From: Dipteris shenzhenensis
Lineage: Eukaryota > Polypodiophyta > Polypodiopsida > Gleicheniales
Length of the DNA: 64,000 nt
Strand: one strand, 5' to 3'
Assembly: GCA_047967505.1 (NCBI GenBank)
Contig: CM106540.1
The translations under genes were made by a program, and so were the position numbers. This document shows, one piece after another, positions 24,437-35,572 of this stretch. Every line of letters begins with the position of its first letter. The first letter of the stretch is position 1. The notes beneath the pieces are model-generated. The model searched no databases. It saw only the letters and a program-made list of their open reading frames with translations, and had not been told where the DNA came from.

Positions 24437-24498
24437 TCCTTATTGGTCGAGGCATGACATTGCATCCATCTTTACAAGCGAGGTTTAGAGACACGGTG

Positions 24499-25244
24499 CT
24501 ACATGAGGTTGTTCATCAAGGCAAACAAGGATGCCGTCACAAATGTCAATAGTTGGAGAGCTTGCACATCACCTTCAGCTTCTTCCAGTTCTTGTAATCG
24601 CCATGCTATTTCTTCAAGGGGTGTGCAGTCTGGCATCCTTCTTTTAAGCAATGTCTTTGAGGACCTTTTTGATGATCTTCCGAAGTCGGTAAACTCGTAT
24701 CGAATATGCCCAACACTTAGTTTCTTGATGACCACAACCTTTGCATTCCTTACAAATGATCACCCTCCTTCATGGCTTTCGGCTTTGTTGGGGTGGTGCT
24801 TCCACTCATGTCATGCGTGATTGAAGTACAAGCTCCACATGCCAAGAAATCAACAACTATATTTTGAGCTCGAGGGATATACTAAATTTTTACCTCTTCA
24901 AATTGTTGGCACAGTTCCAATTCTTGTTGATGTCATGGAACCAAGCCTTCGCTCCGCACCTTCCACCTTCCACTAACTTGTTCACACACGAGTTGAGAAT
25001 CTCCCTGCACCTCAAGTTGCTTGATGTGATGCTCTTGTGCCTTTTGTAGCCCAAAAATGAGTGCCGAGTACTTAGCTTGGTTGCAAGTACTCGCAAGTGT
25101 AGACTTGCTATAACAATACACCTCATCCCTCAGTGAAGTGAGCTTCACACCCACACCAGTAGCCTTGGTCGAAGGTTTGTATGCTCCGTCAAATTGAAGT
25201 AGCCAAGATATCATCACACCAAGACCAAAATCCGAACATCCCAA
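24499..25244 (-). pseudogene. RNase H-like ORF upstream of gag
   Basis: Minus-strand 25244-24933 encodes an RNase HI fold of the kind found in plant retroelements: LQFDGAYKPSTKATGVGVKL, then CNQAKYSALIFGLQKAQ and LEVQGDSQLVCEQVSGRW. The first and third catalytic acids (Asp in QFDGA and in GDSQ) are present. The glutamate normally in AEY is Lys (AKY), so activity is unlikely. The sequence then passes through YIPRAQN-type text to a short ORF (24735-24499, RHIRYEFTDF-like start, LQELEEAEGDVQALQLLTF) of unknown role. What is odd is the order: this block lies 5' of gag in the same orientation, whereas RNase H normally follows RT downstream of gag. Confidence 0.65.
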
Positions 25245-25439
25245 GTTTCTCGGTAATCCAAGATAGGTAGAAGGAGAGTGTGGGGAGAAGTCAACACTTG
25301 AGCAAGACGTTTAGCACCAAATAAACTTGCAATCCTTTATTGATAGTTTATCTTTAGACCAAAAAGAATTACAACTTGAAGCTCAAAATGAGGCACAAAA
25401 GGTTGATTAGGTACAAATGGATTCCTTGGTCGAAACATT

Positions 25440-25960
25440 ACCAACCATAGCCGAGCCCTAGAAACCTTTGTAGTGAGATTGAGAATAAACCATTCAAGAC
25501 GAGCTTATCCACAGGAATTAATAAGCAGATGTGCCAAATCTCCCTCCAAGCTTGGGGAGCATCCCACCCTTCGAAGAAGGACACTCTTTTAATGACCTCT
25601 GAAGCAGCAAGTAGCTCGATCATCGCACAATGAGTAGAATTGAAATCAAAGTCCTCCCAACGTATCACTAGTTCTTCACCTTGAATCATCCAGGGTGTAT
25701 CATCCCACCTGTCATCTCCTTGAGCAATGCACTATACAATCAGTTGTTAAAGATCGACATGAAGATCAAGAAAGAGGTCTTGCCCATTGGTAGTCGTAAG
25801 GCATGGAGGACCAGGCACCAAATCCTTAAATTCATCGACAAGTGACATAAATATCCACCCTCCTCGTGTGGCGTGCATTCGTGAAGTGAACTTGAAAAAG
25901 TTCTGAATCTATGATCTAGTAGGAGATATGAGTAGAGCACATGAAGTGAAGTACTTTTGC
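25440..25960 (-). pseudogene. Unrecognised ORF upstream of the RNase H block
   Basis: A minus-strand frame from about 25900 to 25440 stays coherent apart from stops near 25745 and 25732. It reads RMHATRGGWIFMSLVDEF, WEDFDFNSTHCAMIELLAA and FFEGWDAPQAWREIWHICLL. I do not recognise it. Its position and strand suggest it belongs to the same gypsy derivative. Confidence 0.35.
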
Positions 25961-26049
25961 TTTTTATAGCATGTGAAAACTGCCCACGGTTAGAGAGTTA
26001 CAATTTGTGAGATTTCAATATATAAGCCAAAATCATTACATGTTCATCA

Positions 26050-26130
26050 CTTCTTATCTGCTGGCCCAATGATAAGTCTCCCTTTTGTAAAGGGGGAGTT
26101 CTTGGGTTCAAATCCCACTCTTTAATAAAA
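26050..26130 (+). repeat. tRNA-derived SINE head or tRNA relic
   Basis: An A-box-like TGGCCCAATGA (about 26062) and a B-box-like GGGTTCAAATCCCA (about 26104) with T-stem pairing TGGG/CCCA lie about 40 bp apart. A purine-rich GAGAGGAGAAG tail follows. No full cloverleaf could be closed, so I call it SINE-like rather than a tRNA gene. Confidence 0.4.
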
Positions 26131-26287
26131 AGAGAGGAGAGGAGAAGAGAAAGAGAAGAAGAGAAGAGAGGGGAGGTGCAGGATATGTTACAGTTTTGAA
26201 AAAAACTATCCGCGACCAAAAGACGTAGGAGCCCAGAAAAGCGTCGCGAGATTTGTCCGTGATGCACGCGAGTGTACACGGGAGGTA

Positions 26288-26311
26288 GCAAGCTAAGAGT
26301 GTCCACTTCCG
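26288..26311 (+). repeat. Conserved 24-bp motif shared with 51563-51590
   Basis: GTAGCAAGCTAAGRGTGTCC followed by ACTT is present here and near 51565 with one mismatch, in the same orientation. In both places a palindrome array follows downstream (90 bp away here, about 1.3 kb away there). Confidence 0.55.
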
Positions 26312-26373
26312 GACCACTTTCGGGTGAGTGTGACACCCGCTCGCGTGAAAATACAAAGGTTTTGCTTCGGTCT

Positions 26374-26631
26374 ATAATACCTCGATCGAGGTATTATCTC
26401 TAATGAAACTCACACACGAGGACAACCAAGCCAATACCTTGATCGAGGTCCTAGACTTTTTTCACCGAACTGAGCCCATACCTCGATCGAGGTCTCGTGC
26501 CATGCCACTTATACCTCGTTTGAGGTATCGTGGCAAGCCAGCTATACCTCGATCGAGGTATTGTGGCAAGTTCACATACCTCGATCGAGGTATCGTGGAT
26601 AGATGTCTTCGATCATGTCAAATACCTCGAA
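26374..26631. repeat. Palindrome array A (TACCTCGATCGAGGTA)
   Basis: Six copies of ATACCTCGATCGAGGTAT or one- to three-base variants start at 26377, 26434, 26478, 26511, 26544 and 26576. A broken half-copy lies near 26621. The first copy extends to a perfect 24-bp palindrome (26374-26397). Spacers are 16-41 bp and share little, although the last three units settle to a 32-33 bp period with CGTGGCAAG in the spacer. Confidence 0.9.
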
Positions 26632-27944
26632 AAAAAGAGAGATTAAAGTAGGTTTTATGTTATTTTTCAAATTAGTGCTATTTTTATTTAAATAAAAAAC
26701 TTTTAAATTTAAGTTTTAAAAAATCATATTTTAAAAAAAAAGAAAATAAGAGTTTAAGGTAGCTTTTATATTATTCAAGTTCGTGAAGTTTTTATTTAAA
26801 TGTCAGAAAGTATATATTTTGTTTTTAAAAATCATCTATTAAAAAAAAAAGAGATTAAAGTAGTTTGCATGTTATTTTTTAAATTAGTAAAGTTTTGAAT
26901 TAAATATAACATTTAAATTTTGTTTTTAGAAATCATCTATTAAAAAAAGAAAATAAGAGTTTAAAGTAGCTTTTATATTATTTTAGTTTATAGGAATATC
27001 TAAATTAATTATAAAATATTTTAAAAAATCAAATGCATTTTAAAGTTTTTTTAAATTATTTTTTTTAATTAAGTAATTTTTTATTTCAAATGTGAAAATG
27101 TATATATTTTGTTTTTTAAAATCATCTATTTTAAGAAAGAGAGATTAAAGTAGTTTTCATGTTATTTTTCAAATTAGTGCTATTTTTATTTAAATAAAAA
27201 AACGTTTAAATTTTAGTTTTAATAATCATCTTTTAAAAAAAAAGAAAATAAGAGTCCAAGGTAGCTTTTTTGTTATTTAAGTTACTGAGGTTTTTATTTA
27301 AATGTCAAAAAGTATATATTTTGTTTTTTAAAATCATCTATTAAAAAAAAAGAGATTAAAGTAGTTTGCATGTTATTTTTTAAATTAGTGAAGTTTTGAA
27401 TTAAATATAACATTTAAATTTTATTTTTAGAAATCACCTATTAAAAAAAAGAAAATAAGAGTTTAAAGTAGCTTTTATATTATTTTAGTTTATAGGAATA
27501 TCTAATTTAATTATAAAATATTTCAAAAATTCAAATGCATTTTAAAGTTTTTTTTAATTACTTAATTTTTTATTTAAAACATGAAAATGTATATATTTTG
27601 TTTTTTTTTAATCATCTATTTTAAAAAAGAGAGATTAAATTAGTTTTCATGTTATTTTTCAAATTAGTGCTATTTTTATTTAAATAAAAAAACGTTTAAA
27701 TTTTAGTTTTAAAAATCATCTTTAAAAAAAAAAGAAAATAAGAGTCCAAGGTAGCTTTTATGTTATTTAAGTTAGCGAAGTTTTTTTTTAAATGTCAAAA
27801 AGTATATATATATATTTTTAAATCATCTATTAAAAAAAAAGAGATTAAAGTAGTTTGCATGTTATTTTTTAAATTATTGAAGTTTTGAATTAAATATAAC
27901 ATTTAAACTTTGCTTTTAGAAATCATCTATTAAAAAAAAGAAAT
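26632..27944. repeat. AT-rich higher-order satellite (~500-bp period)
   Basis: Sub-units of about 100 bp (starting GAGATTAAAGTAG or AAGAGTTTAARGTAGC and ending ATCATCTATTAAAAAAAA) combine into a ~500-bp unit. It starts at about 26638, 27141 and 27631, and the third copy is incomplete. The sequence is extremely A/T rich with almost no G/C landmarks. Confidence 0.85.
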
Positions 27945-28518
27945 TGTTACAGTGTGTGTTTATCTATCTTTATGTGGAATATTATAGATTATATAGTTGG
28001 TTAAGAGTTGTTTCATAATTTAGGTAGAGTGAGGGTAGAGTAAGTAGGCCGAGTTAACAAGCTAGAGCAAGATGATCTAGTTAAGGCCTAGTCAAAAAGT
28101 TGTTTAGGGCTAGCTATTCCCAACTAGCTAGGAGCCAGTCATGCCAACCAATCATTCAACAGATGCTCCAAGTCAAGTAGTATAACGAGGGTTATCTCAA
28201 TGACCATAACCTATCTCTATCCTATAAATATTGTCATTTCCTATATATTCTATACATTTCAAGATGCTATTCTACTTTAGTTTTGCATATGTTTAGAGGT
28301 GCAATTTGACTTCCACTTGCAATTTGTCCACCTTCATGTGCATTTGTCCACCTTCATTTGAGAGGTGCATTTGTCCACCTTCATGTGGAATATTCTAGTA
28401 TGCAGGTCTTGCATTGGGTTATATCTTTCAAGTTAGCATCTATTCCTTGTAGTCCATTTTAATGTATTGTACATAACATTTTCTTTCTATCACTTAGTAT
28501 CTTTACATCTCTCTTCCA
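27945..28518 (+). mobile_element. Possible solo LTR
   Basis: The segment begins TGTTACAG and ends CTCTTCCA. It carries a TATA-like CTATAAATA near 28225 and three ~25-bp copies of GCATTTGTCCACCTTCATG between 28320 and 28400. No target duplication was seen, so this is a weak call based on TG/CA ends and promoter-like content. Confidence 0.3.
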
Positions 28519-28929
28519 AAAAATACACCTCTACTACATACTTTGACATGCTAGTAGAGCCCATGGTAGTCTAGAGCCTCGAAAAATGGAGGGAGCATGT
28601 AGAACAAAAGCTATTTGCTATTAATTACAGCAAGGGTGGGTAGTATAAACAAGGAGAATGAGCTTGAAGAAACTGACTTTCTAAAGTAAACAACTTGTAA
28701 ATAATTGTAAATACGAATTGAATTTGCAACATAGCACTGTTGTAGGCATAGCCACACATTTGGCCCATCTACCGATAGGTGCATAGGATGATCCCAACGA
28801 CATCCTACCTCATCAAGGAGTACGTACAAATAGTTTTTATTACGTAAATAGATTATAAGTCATATTGAATAGAGTATAATTTTCATTACCCAAATAGAAT
28901 ATTAATTTCCATGTGTTTTTTTGTGCATG

Positions 28930-30870
28930 TGCTAGCCAGCGCACAGGTTCTGGCACCACTATTTGTATGCAGATAGCGATTCTGAGAGCTGAGATGAAGG
29001 CACTACAGAATGCTGGGGCACCCCCCTCACTTGGTTGCGAGTCTAGATTTAGTCATTGATGCTTTCGGTTGACTGGACACAGTTGAGGACGTTGTGGATA
29101 CCTTTCAGGCACAGGTTGAGGTAGAGATCACTGGTCATGGCTTGGATTGGAGAGCCATTCGAGTGTGAGTCACCTCACAGGCAGGCCCTAGAGGATATGT
29201 TTTAGGATGGTCACACTGAGGCGATGCGACCACGATCAGGGCTGCCCTTTCATATTTTATGTTGTAGGCACCCCGTTATAGCAATACACATTTATCTGAG
29301 ATATCTCGCTGCGAATGGTGGTCGATTGCCTCACAACCGTCAGATAGCCAGGTCATTTGCCATGCAGCTATACGCCGAGTTTGTGCTTGGTCATTGGGTA
29401 GACTATCTTAGTACCCGTCCAAGATCAAGAGCGGGACATGGTAGGATGGGGCATCAGGAGCGTCAGACTGCAGGTGTTCGGCGTCGACGCGAGGCACGAG
29501 ATTTGCACACTATCCCTGCACCGGCATTACGAGCTGTTGGAGGATGGATTAAGGGGGATGTTAATTCAGTGGCATCATCCTTGTACGACATGGTCTCTGC
29601 CCTATCGAGATCATTTTCGATTCCACCTCTCCCACCTCCCACATCTATGGAGCCTCCCACATCTACACCACCTCCCACATCTACACCGCCTCAGCACGAG
29701 TTGGAGACTCGAGACGCATGGATTGCTGAGTTGGAGGCATTGTTGGCTGAGTCTAGGGATGAGGTTAATTATTCTGATTATTTTAGTTTATTTTTTTGTT
29801 GTGTGTTTTGAACTGAAGTTTTTTGGTTAATTCTCACCATGTACGTGACATGTTTGCATTGCAAGCACATCTATTGCGACAAGATATGGAGTCTTGTGTA
29901 TGACTGTTGGAGGCAGATTTGGAGGAGCAGAGGATTTGGACACGCATAGCGTACCATCGAGCGGAGCACTATACTGCAGTTGAGACATATTAGTCGTGAT
30001 CCATCTTGCCATAGGATCGACCCCAGCGTGGCCCTGTACCTGGCTCCTTCTATAGATGTGCCGACTAGGACACCCATAGACGCACCAGTCATAGCCAGGC
30101 TTCCTACCGCCACTTGCATCTTTTGCCACGAGGAGTTTGACATCGTAGGGTGGTTTGGACTAGGGTGCGGCCACATCGCACATCTCCATGCATGACCCGC
30201 CACATGGTGGCATGATCAGTGTGCCCTGTATGGTTTGCTGACATTGATGTGGCCACATACAGAGGACTAGGCATGGATGATCTGTATCCTGGTCATCGTC
30301 AGGCCATTGATCCATTCGCCCACGTGGTCTTGACAGAGTACTACAGGGAGGAGGCACAGAGAGCTTTGCTGCAACAAGAGGGTGCAAATACATCAATGGT
30401 TGCAGCGTGTGTTCTGCGATGCTTCTCATATGGTGATTTCATGCCAAGTGATGAGGCACGAGCAGAGGAGGCACGCCGTATTGAGCGAGAGGCAGAGCTT
30501 CAGACATCATTGCAGCAGTGGGTGGAGTAGCAACTTGGGCAGGGCCGAGACCAGCGTCTTCTACATGTAGAGACGATTACTCGCACTGGATTTGAGGCAT
30601 GAGTATTCGCAGATGCACGACTTTGGGAGCTGAGACGCACATACATAGAGGAGGTGAGGGAGGCAGAGATGGCAGCGGTGGCTCATGCAGCATGCCCTCC
30701 TCTTCATCAGGATGAGGCTGGCCCATCTCATGCAAGAGATGAGGTTGGCCCATCTGATCCGGCTTTGCCTGAGGGCACACAGTGGACGGTTGGGCAGTGG
30801 GTCATACAGGAGCCACGTCAGAGGAGGACTAGAGGATTATATGTGGAGTTATCATATTTTGATTTAGGAT
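28930..30870 (+). pseudogene. Unrecognised mobile-type gene with RING-like motif
   Basis: A plus-strand coding stretch broken by stops (for example TGA near 29064, TAG near 29202, TAG near 29946, TAG near 30528 and TGA near 30600). It reads LVIDAFG, YLRYLAANGGRLPHNRQIARSF, a Thr/Pro repeat, and a predicted helix ELETRDAWIAELEALLAESRDE, with an intron probable near 29770-29835. It then gives TCIFCHEEFD, FGLGCGHIAHLH and, after a one-base frame slip near 30190, CPVWF. The order C-x2-C, CGH, H, CP fits a RING-H2 finger whose last Cys has become Trp. The distal part (EEARRIEREAELQTSLQQW) is a helical tail. I do not know the family. It sits just upstream of the 187-bp satellite, as the transposase-like gene at 53-56 kb sits just upstream of the other satellite block. 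Confidence 0.5.
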
Positions 30871-31194
30871 GATTCTTTAGGCTTCACACATTTCTTGTTT
30901 ACGGATGCACTTCTACACGATGATGATGATGATGATGTACACATTCATTTTGGTACTTTCATGATATTGTTCTTACTTTTATGATGTATGAGCATTTTCG
31001 TACTTTCATGATGTTCTTCTTACTTTGTTTATCTCAGTTTATAGTTTGTTCAAATCTAACATAAACATTTAAAATTAGGAGTATGATTTTGAATTTCAAA
31101 TATCTCAATTCACACATCTAATACTTAAGGTATTTTAAAAAGAATGCCATGTGAAGTAATTATAAACATTAAGCATTGAAAAAGTGTTCAAGTA

Positions 31195-31242
<48 letters not shown>

Positions 31243-31449
31243 CTATGAACTTTATCATTTTGAATATCATATTGAATTTCGTATATATCAATGCTTGCAA
31301 TTATTATACTAAACCTAAGAGTCGTGCGAAGTTTCATCCCCACATGCATATTTAAAATTAAGAGTATGATTTTGAATTTCAGATATCTCAATTCACACAT
31401 CTAATACATAAGGTATTTTAAAAATAATGCAGTATTTAAGTCTTGCATG
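30871..31449. other. Flank with (CT)n microsatellite
   Basis: A (CT)n run occupies 31200-31238. Two diverged copies of TTAAAATTARGAGTATGATTTTGAATTTC lie at about 31066 and 31352, forming a ~285-bp direct duplication around the microsatellite. Confidence 0.6.
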
Positions 31450-33775
31450 GATGTATGTCTAGGGTAGCCTAAGAGCCGTGCAAAGTTGATAAGTCCACAT
31501 GCTTATTTGGTTAGTACGTGCACCATTTTTCATACGCAATCACTAGTAGGGAGTGCTTGCAAAAATGTACGCATTATACCTCTAACGTGGCACATACCAA
31601 ATCAGTTGGAGACCAAATCTTGCGTGGATGTACGTCTAGGGTAGCCTAAGAGCCGTGCGAAGTCTCATCCCCAACAGGGTTTAGGGTTTAGGGTTTTTTA
31701 GGGCTTAGGGTTTAGTCATGCTAGTAGGGATTATAAAAATGTACGCATTATACCTTCCATGTGACACATACCAAATCAGTTGGAGACCAAATCTTGCATG
31801 GATGTATGTCTACGGTAGCCTAAGAACCATGCGACGTTTCATCCCCAATAGGGTTTAGGGTTTAGGGTTTTTTAGGGTTTAGGATTTAGGGTTTAGGGTC
31901 TTTTAGGGTTTAGGGTTTAGGGTTTAGTTTTGCTAGTAGGGATTTGTAAAAATCTACGCATTGTACCTTCCACACGGCGCATACCAAATCAGTTGGAGAC
32001 CAAATCTTGCATGCATGTATGTCTAGGGTAGCCTAAGAGCCGTGCAAAGTTTAATCCCCAATAGATAAGTCCACATGCGTATTTGGTTAGTACGTGTGCC
32101 ATTTTTCATACGCAATCACTAGTAGGGAGTGCTTGCAAAAATGTACGCATTATACCTTCCACGTGGCACATACCAAATCAGCTGGAGTCCAAATCTTGCA
32201 TGGATGTACGTCTAGGGTAGCCTAAGAGCTGTGTAAAGTTTCATCCCCAATAGGGTTTAGGGTTTAGGGTTTTTTAGGGTTTAGGGTTTTTTAGGATTTA
32301 GGGTTATGGTTTAGGGTTTTTTAGGGTTTAGGGTTTAGTTGTGCTAGTAGGGATTGTAAAAATGTATGCATTATACCTTCCACGTGGTGCATACCAAATC
32401 AGTTGGAAACCAAATCTTGCATGGATATACGTCTAGGGTAGCCTAAGAACCGTGTGAAGTTTCATCCCCAACAGGGTTTAGGGTTTTTTAGGGTTTAGGG
32501 TTTAGGGTTTAAGGTTAGGATTTAGGGTTTAGGGTTTTTTAGGGTTTAGGGTTTAGGGTTTAGTAATGCTAGTAGGGATTTGTAAAAATCTACGCATTAT
32601 ACCCTCCACATGGCGCATACCAAATCAGTTGGAGACCAAATCTTGCGTGGATGTATGTCTAGGGTAGCCTAAGAGTCGTGCAAAGTTTAATCCCCAACAA
32701 ATAAGTCCACACGCATATTTTGTTAGTACGTGTGCCATTTTTCATATGTAGTCGTGCTAGTAGGGATTGTAAAAATGTACACATTATACCTTCCGCGTGG
32801 CACATACCAAATCGGTTGGAGACCAAATCTTGCATGGATGTACGTCTAGGGTAGCCTAAGAGCCATGCAAAGTTTAATCCCCAACAGATAAGTCCACATG
32901 CATATTTCGTTAGTACGTGTGCCATTTTTCATACATTGTCATGCTAGTAGTGATTGTAAAAATGTACGCATTATACCTTCCATGTGGCGCATACTAAATC
33001 AGTTGGAGACCAAATCTTGCGTGGATGTATGTCTAGGGTATCCTAAGAGTCATGCAAAGTTTAATCCCCAACAGATAAGTCCACATGCATATTTCATTAG
33101 TACATGTGCCATTTTTCATACGTAGTCGTGCTAGTAGGGATTGTAAAAATGTACGCATTATACCTTCCGCGTGGCGCATACCAAATCAGTCGGAGACCAA
33201 ATCTTGCATGGATGTACGTCTAGGGTAGCCTAAGAGCTGTGCAAATTTTAATCCCCAATAGATAAGTCCACATGCCTATTTGGTTAGTACGTGCACCATT
33301 TTTCATATGTAGTCATGCTAGTAGGGATTGTAAAAATGTACACATTATACCTTCCACCTGGCGCATACCAAATCAGTTGGAGACCAAATCTTGCATGGAT
33401 GTATTTCTAGGGTGGCCTAAGAGCCGTGCGAAGTTTCATCCCCAACAGATAATTCCACATGCGTATTTCGTTAGTACATGCACCATTTTTCATACATAGT
33501 CGTGCTAGTAGGGATTGTAAAAATGTATGCATTATACCTTCCACATGGCGCATACCAAATCAGTTGGAGACCAAATCTTGCATGGATGTATGTCTAGGGT
33601 GGCCTAAGAGCCGTGCAAAGTTTCATCCCCAATAGATAAGTCCACATGCGTATTTCGTTAGTCCATGCACCATTATTCATACGTAGTCATGCTAGTAGGG
33701 ATTGTAAAAATGTATGCATTATACCTTCCACGTGGCACATACCAAATCAGTTGGAGACCAAATCTTGCATGTAAT
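31450..33775 (+). repeat. ~187-bp satellite with built-in TTTAGGG blocks
   Basis: About twelve tandem units share CAAATCTTGCATGGATGTA, GTCTAGGGTAGCCTAAGAGC, GTGCAAAGTTTCATCCCCAA and CATTATACCTTCCACGTGGC. In type A units the middle is GATAAGTCCACATGCGTATT plus TTAGTACGTGCACCATTTTTC. In type B units that segment is replaced by runs of TTTAGGG with TTTTTTAGGG variants (about 31674-31715, 31850-31925, 32252-32338 and 32474-32566). The order of units is A-B-B-A-B-B followed by six A units. A-unit spacing near 32700-33640 is 185-190 bp. Confidence 0.95.
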
Positions 33776-34469
33776 AAAAGCAAATATAAGTTACGAAATA
33801 AAATAGTGTAGCAAGTTACAGTACATGGAACAATCATTACCATATTTTCTATGCTTCATATATAATATGTGGTTCATAAGAATCGGATGCGTCAATTTTA
33901 CGAGCAAAAACCTATGAGCAGGTTTATCCGAGTGTGTTTTTCAAGAGATTTTTAAAAATGTTTTTCTTTAGGAAACATGGTTTTTACACTTTTATTTTCA
34001 CTAGAACTAGATCCCTTTATCATAAAAATATACATACTAGTCACTCATTCATTTTTACACAACATAATTTTCTTATTTAGAGACATCCCTTTGTACCCCT
34101 ATTATTACCTTTAAAAAGTGTTGATTCCTTTAAGAAACATTCCTCATAATCACTCTCAATGTAATAATACTATGCATATATAATTACTTATTAACACATT
34201 TATATCATATGGCAATATCTTTTTAGTGTTTTTATAGCATATTTACGGACATGTTTCTAAAGAAGTTTAAATTACTATAAATAAGTATTAACTTGGGCTT
34301 ATATATCACTCTCATAAAATAAATGTAATATTTAATACTATATATGAAAGATTTTCCAAAATATAACTTCATAGATGTGCTCAAATGGGGTGTTCCGATC
34401 AATTTGAGTGGTTGAATGACTATATTTGGACATTGGATATGAAAGTTATGTCACTTTTAAAAGTGTTGT
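33776..34469. other. AT-rich intergenic DNA
   Basis: Nothing recognisable. It starts abruptly where the last satellite unit is cut at CTTGCATG. Confidence 0.55.
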
Positions 34470-34501
34470 CCAAGGTAGTTTCGCCAGCGAAACTACCTTG
34501 G
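34470..34501. repeat. Perfect hairpin, 15-bp arms
   Basis: The arms CCAAGGTAGTTTCGC and GCGAAACTACCTTGG are separated by two bases. A diverged repeat of the same inverted core (GGTTTCGCTGGCAAAACTACC) follows at 34520-34541. This could be a short fold-back repeat. Confidence 0.85.
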
Positions 34502-35124
34502 AAGACTTGCTTCAAAGGGGTTTCGCTGGCAAAACTACCTGGATGGCTTGCTTCAATGAGTTTTCTTTGAAGAAACTCTTTCATGAAGATAGGTTGAGAG
34601 AGGGTTTTCAATGTCACCCCCTATTAAGTAAAAGTTGTAAGAAGGATCATAAGGGAATTTTCATAGAGAAGTCTACTCTACATATGGGTTTCTTCAAAAG
34701 CCATCCCATTATGCTCTCACCATTCCTACTGATTCACCTAAAGATTTTTGTATAAAATAGGCATTGCTATAATACTTTGCATATTTTTAAGTGAAACTAT
34801 GTTTTCTTCTGATCGATTTTTGCCATATTTATGCATAGTTGGAAGCCTTTTTTTTCCTTCGCTCGGACGCTCGGAAGATTTCGCTCAGAAAATGCTCGTC
34901 CCCATAAGAATCCTAACACTGTGGGGAAGAAAGTCAATGCATTGCAATTTGTACTCTCTCTCCATTCATAAAATACTGTAAGTACAAATAGTATGCATTC
35001 ATAAAATAGTATGCAAATTTCTCCGTTCATAAAATAATACACAAAACTTTATAATAAAAGAAAAATAGAGCTAAAGTATGTGAAACTTACTAGTGATTGG
35101 AATGACATGCTTGAAAATGGAGAT
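34502..35124. other. No gene seen
   Basis: Three copies of CATTCATAAAATA lie between 34963 and 35035. The open frames here are short and featureless. Confidence 0.5.
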
Positions 35125-35236
35125 CTAAGAAGATAAAGTAGAAAATGAAGATATAAGAAGACCAAGTAAAAAATGGAGATAGAAGAAGACCAAGTAGAAA
35201 ATGGAAATAGAAGAAGACCAAGTAGAAAATGCAAGA
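35125..35236. repeat. Four ~29-bp tandem units (AGAAGACCAAGTAGAAAATG)
   Basis: A purine-rich unit is repeated four times with small changes. Confidence 0.85.
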
Positions 35237-35321
35237 CTTGCAAATGGCAAGGGTAGAATGGTGAGGAGCTTCTTTATGTATCTGCTGTAATGTCAGCTTT
35301 TTTATTCCTAGACCCATTTGA

Positions 35322-35525
35322 GTCATTTAGAGACTCAAACGGATTTTTAAAAAATGAGTCATTAAATGACTCAAATACAATTTGAGTTGTACAATTTGAG
35401 TCGTTAATGAATCTTTTTTAAAAGGCATATTTTGAGTCTCTAAATGACTCAATTGAGTCTCTAAAAGACTCAAAAATTTAAATGTGATTTGGGTCTTAAA
35501 ACGACTCAATTTGAGTTGTTACTCA
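35322..35525. repeat. GAGTC/GACTC palindrome cluster
   Basis: More than a dozen GAGTC or GACTC pentamers lie within 200 bp, several arranged as palindromes such as TGAGTCATTAAATGACTCA. The cluster lies 50 bp beyond the end of the transposase-like pseudogene, which fits a subterminal binding region of that element. Confidence 0.7.
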
Positions 35526-35572
35526 GGTTAGCTAGCGACTGGATGAGTCCAACATTGGTAATGACTCTAAAT

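Noticed and set aside
26050-26130. A functional tRNA gene
   Set aside because: The T-arm is good but no acceptor or anticodon stem closes properly.
31670-32570. A chromosome end (telomere) from the TTTAGGG runs
   Set aside because: The runs are short, imperfect and confined to a fixed slot of the 187-bp satellite, with ordinary DNA on both sides.
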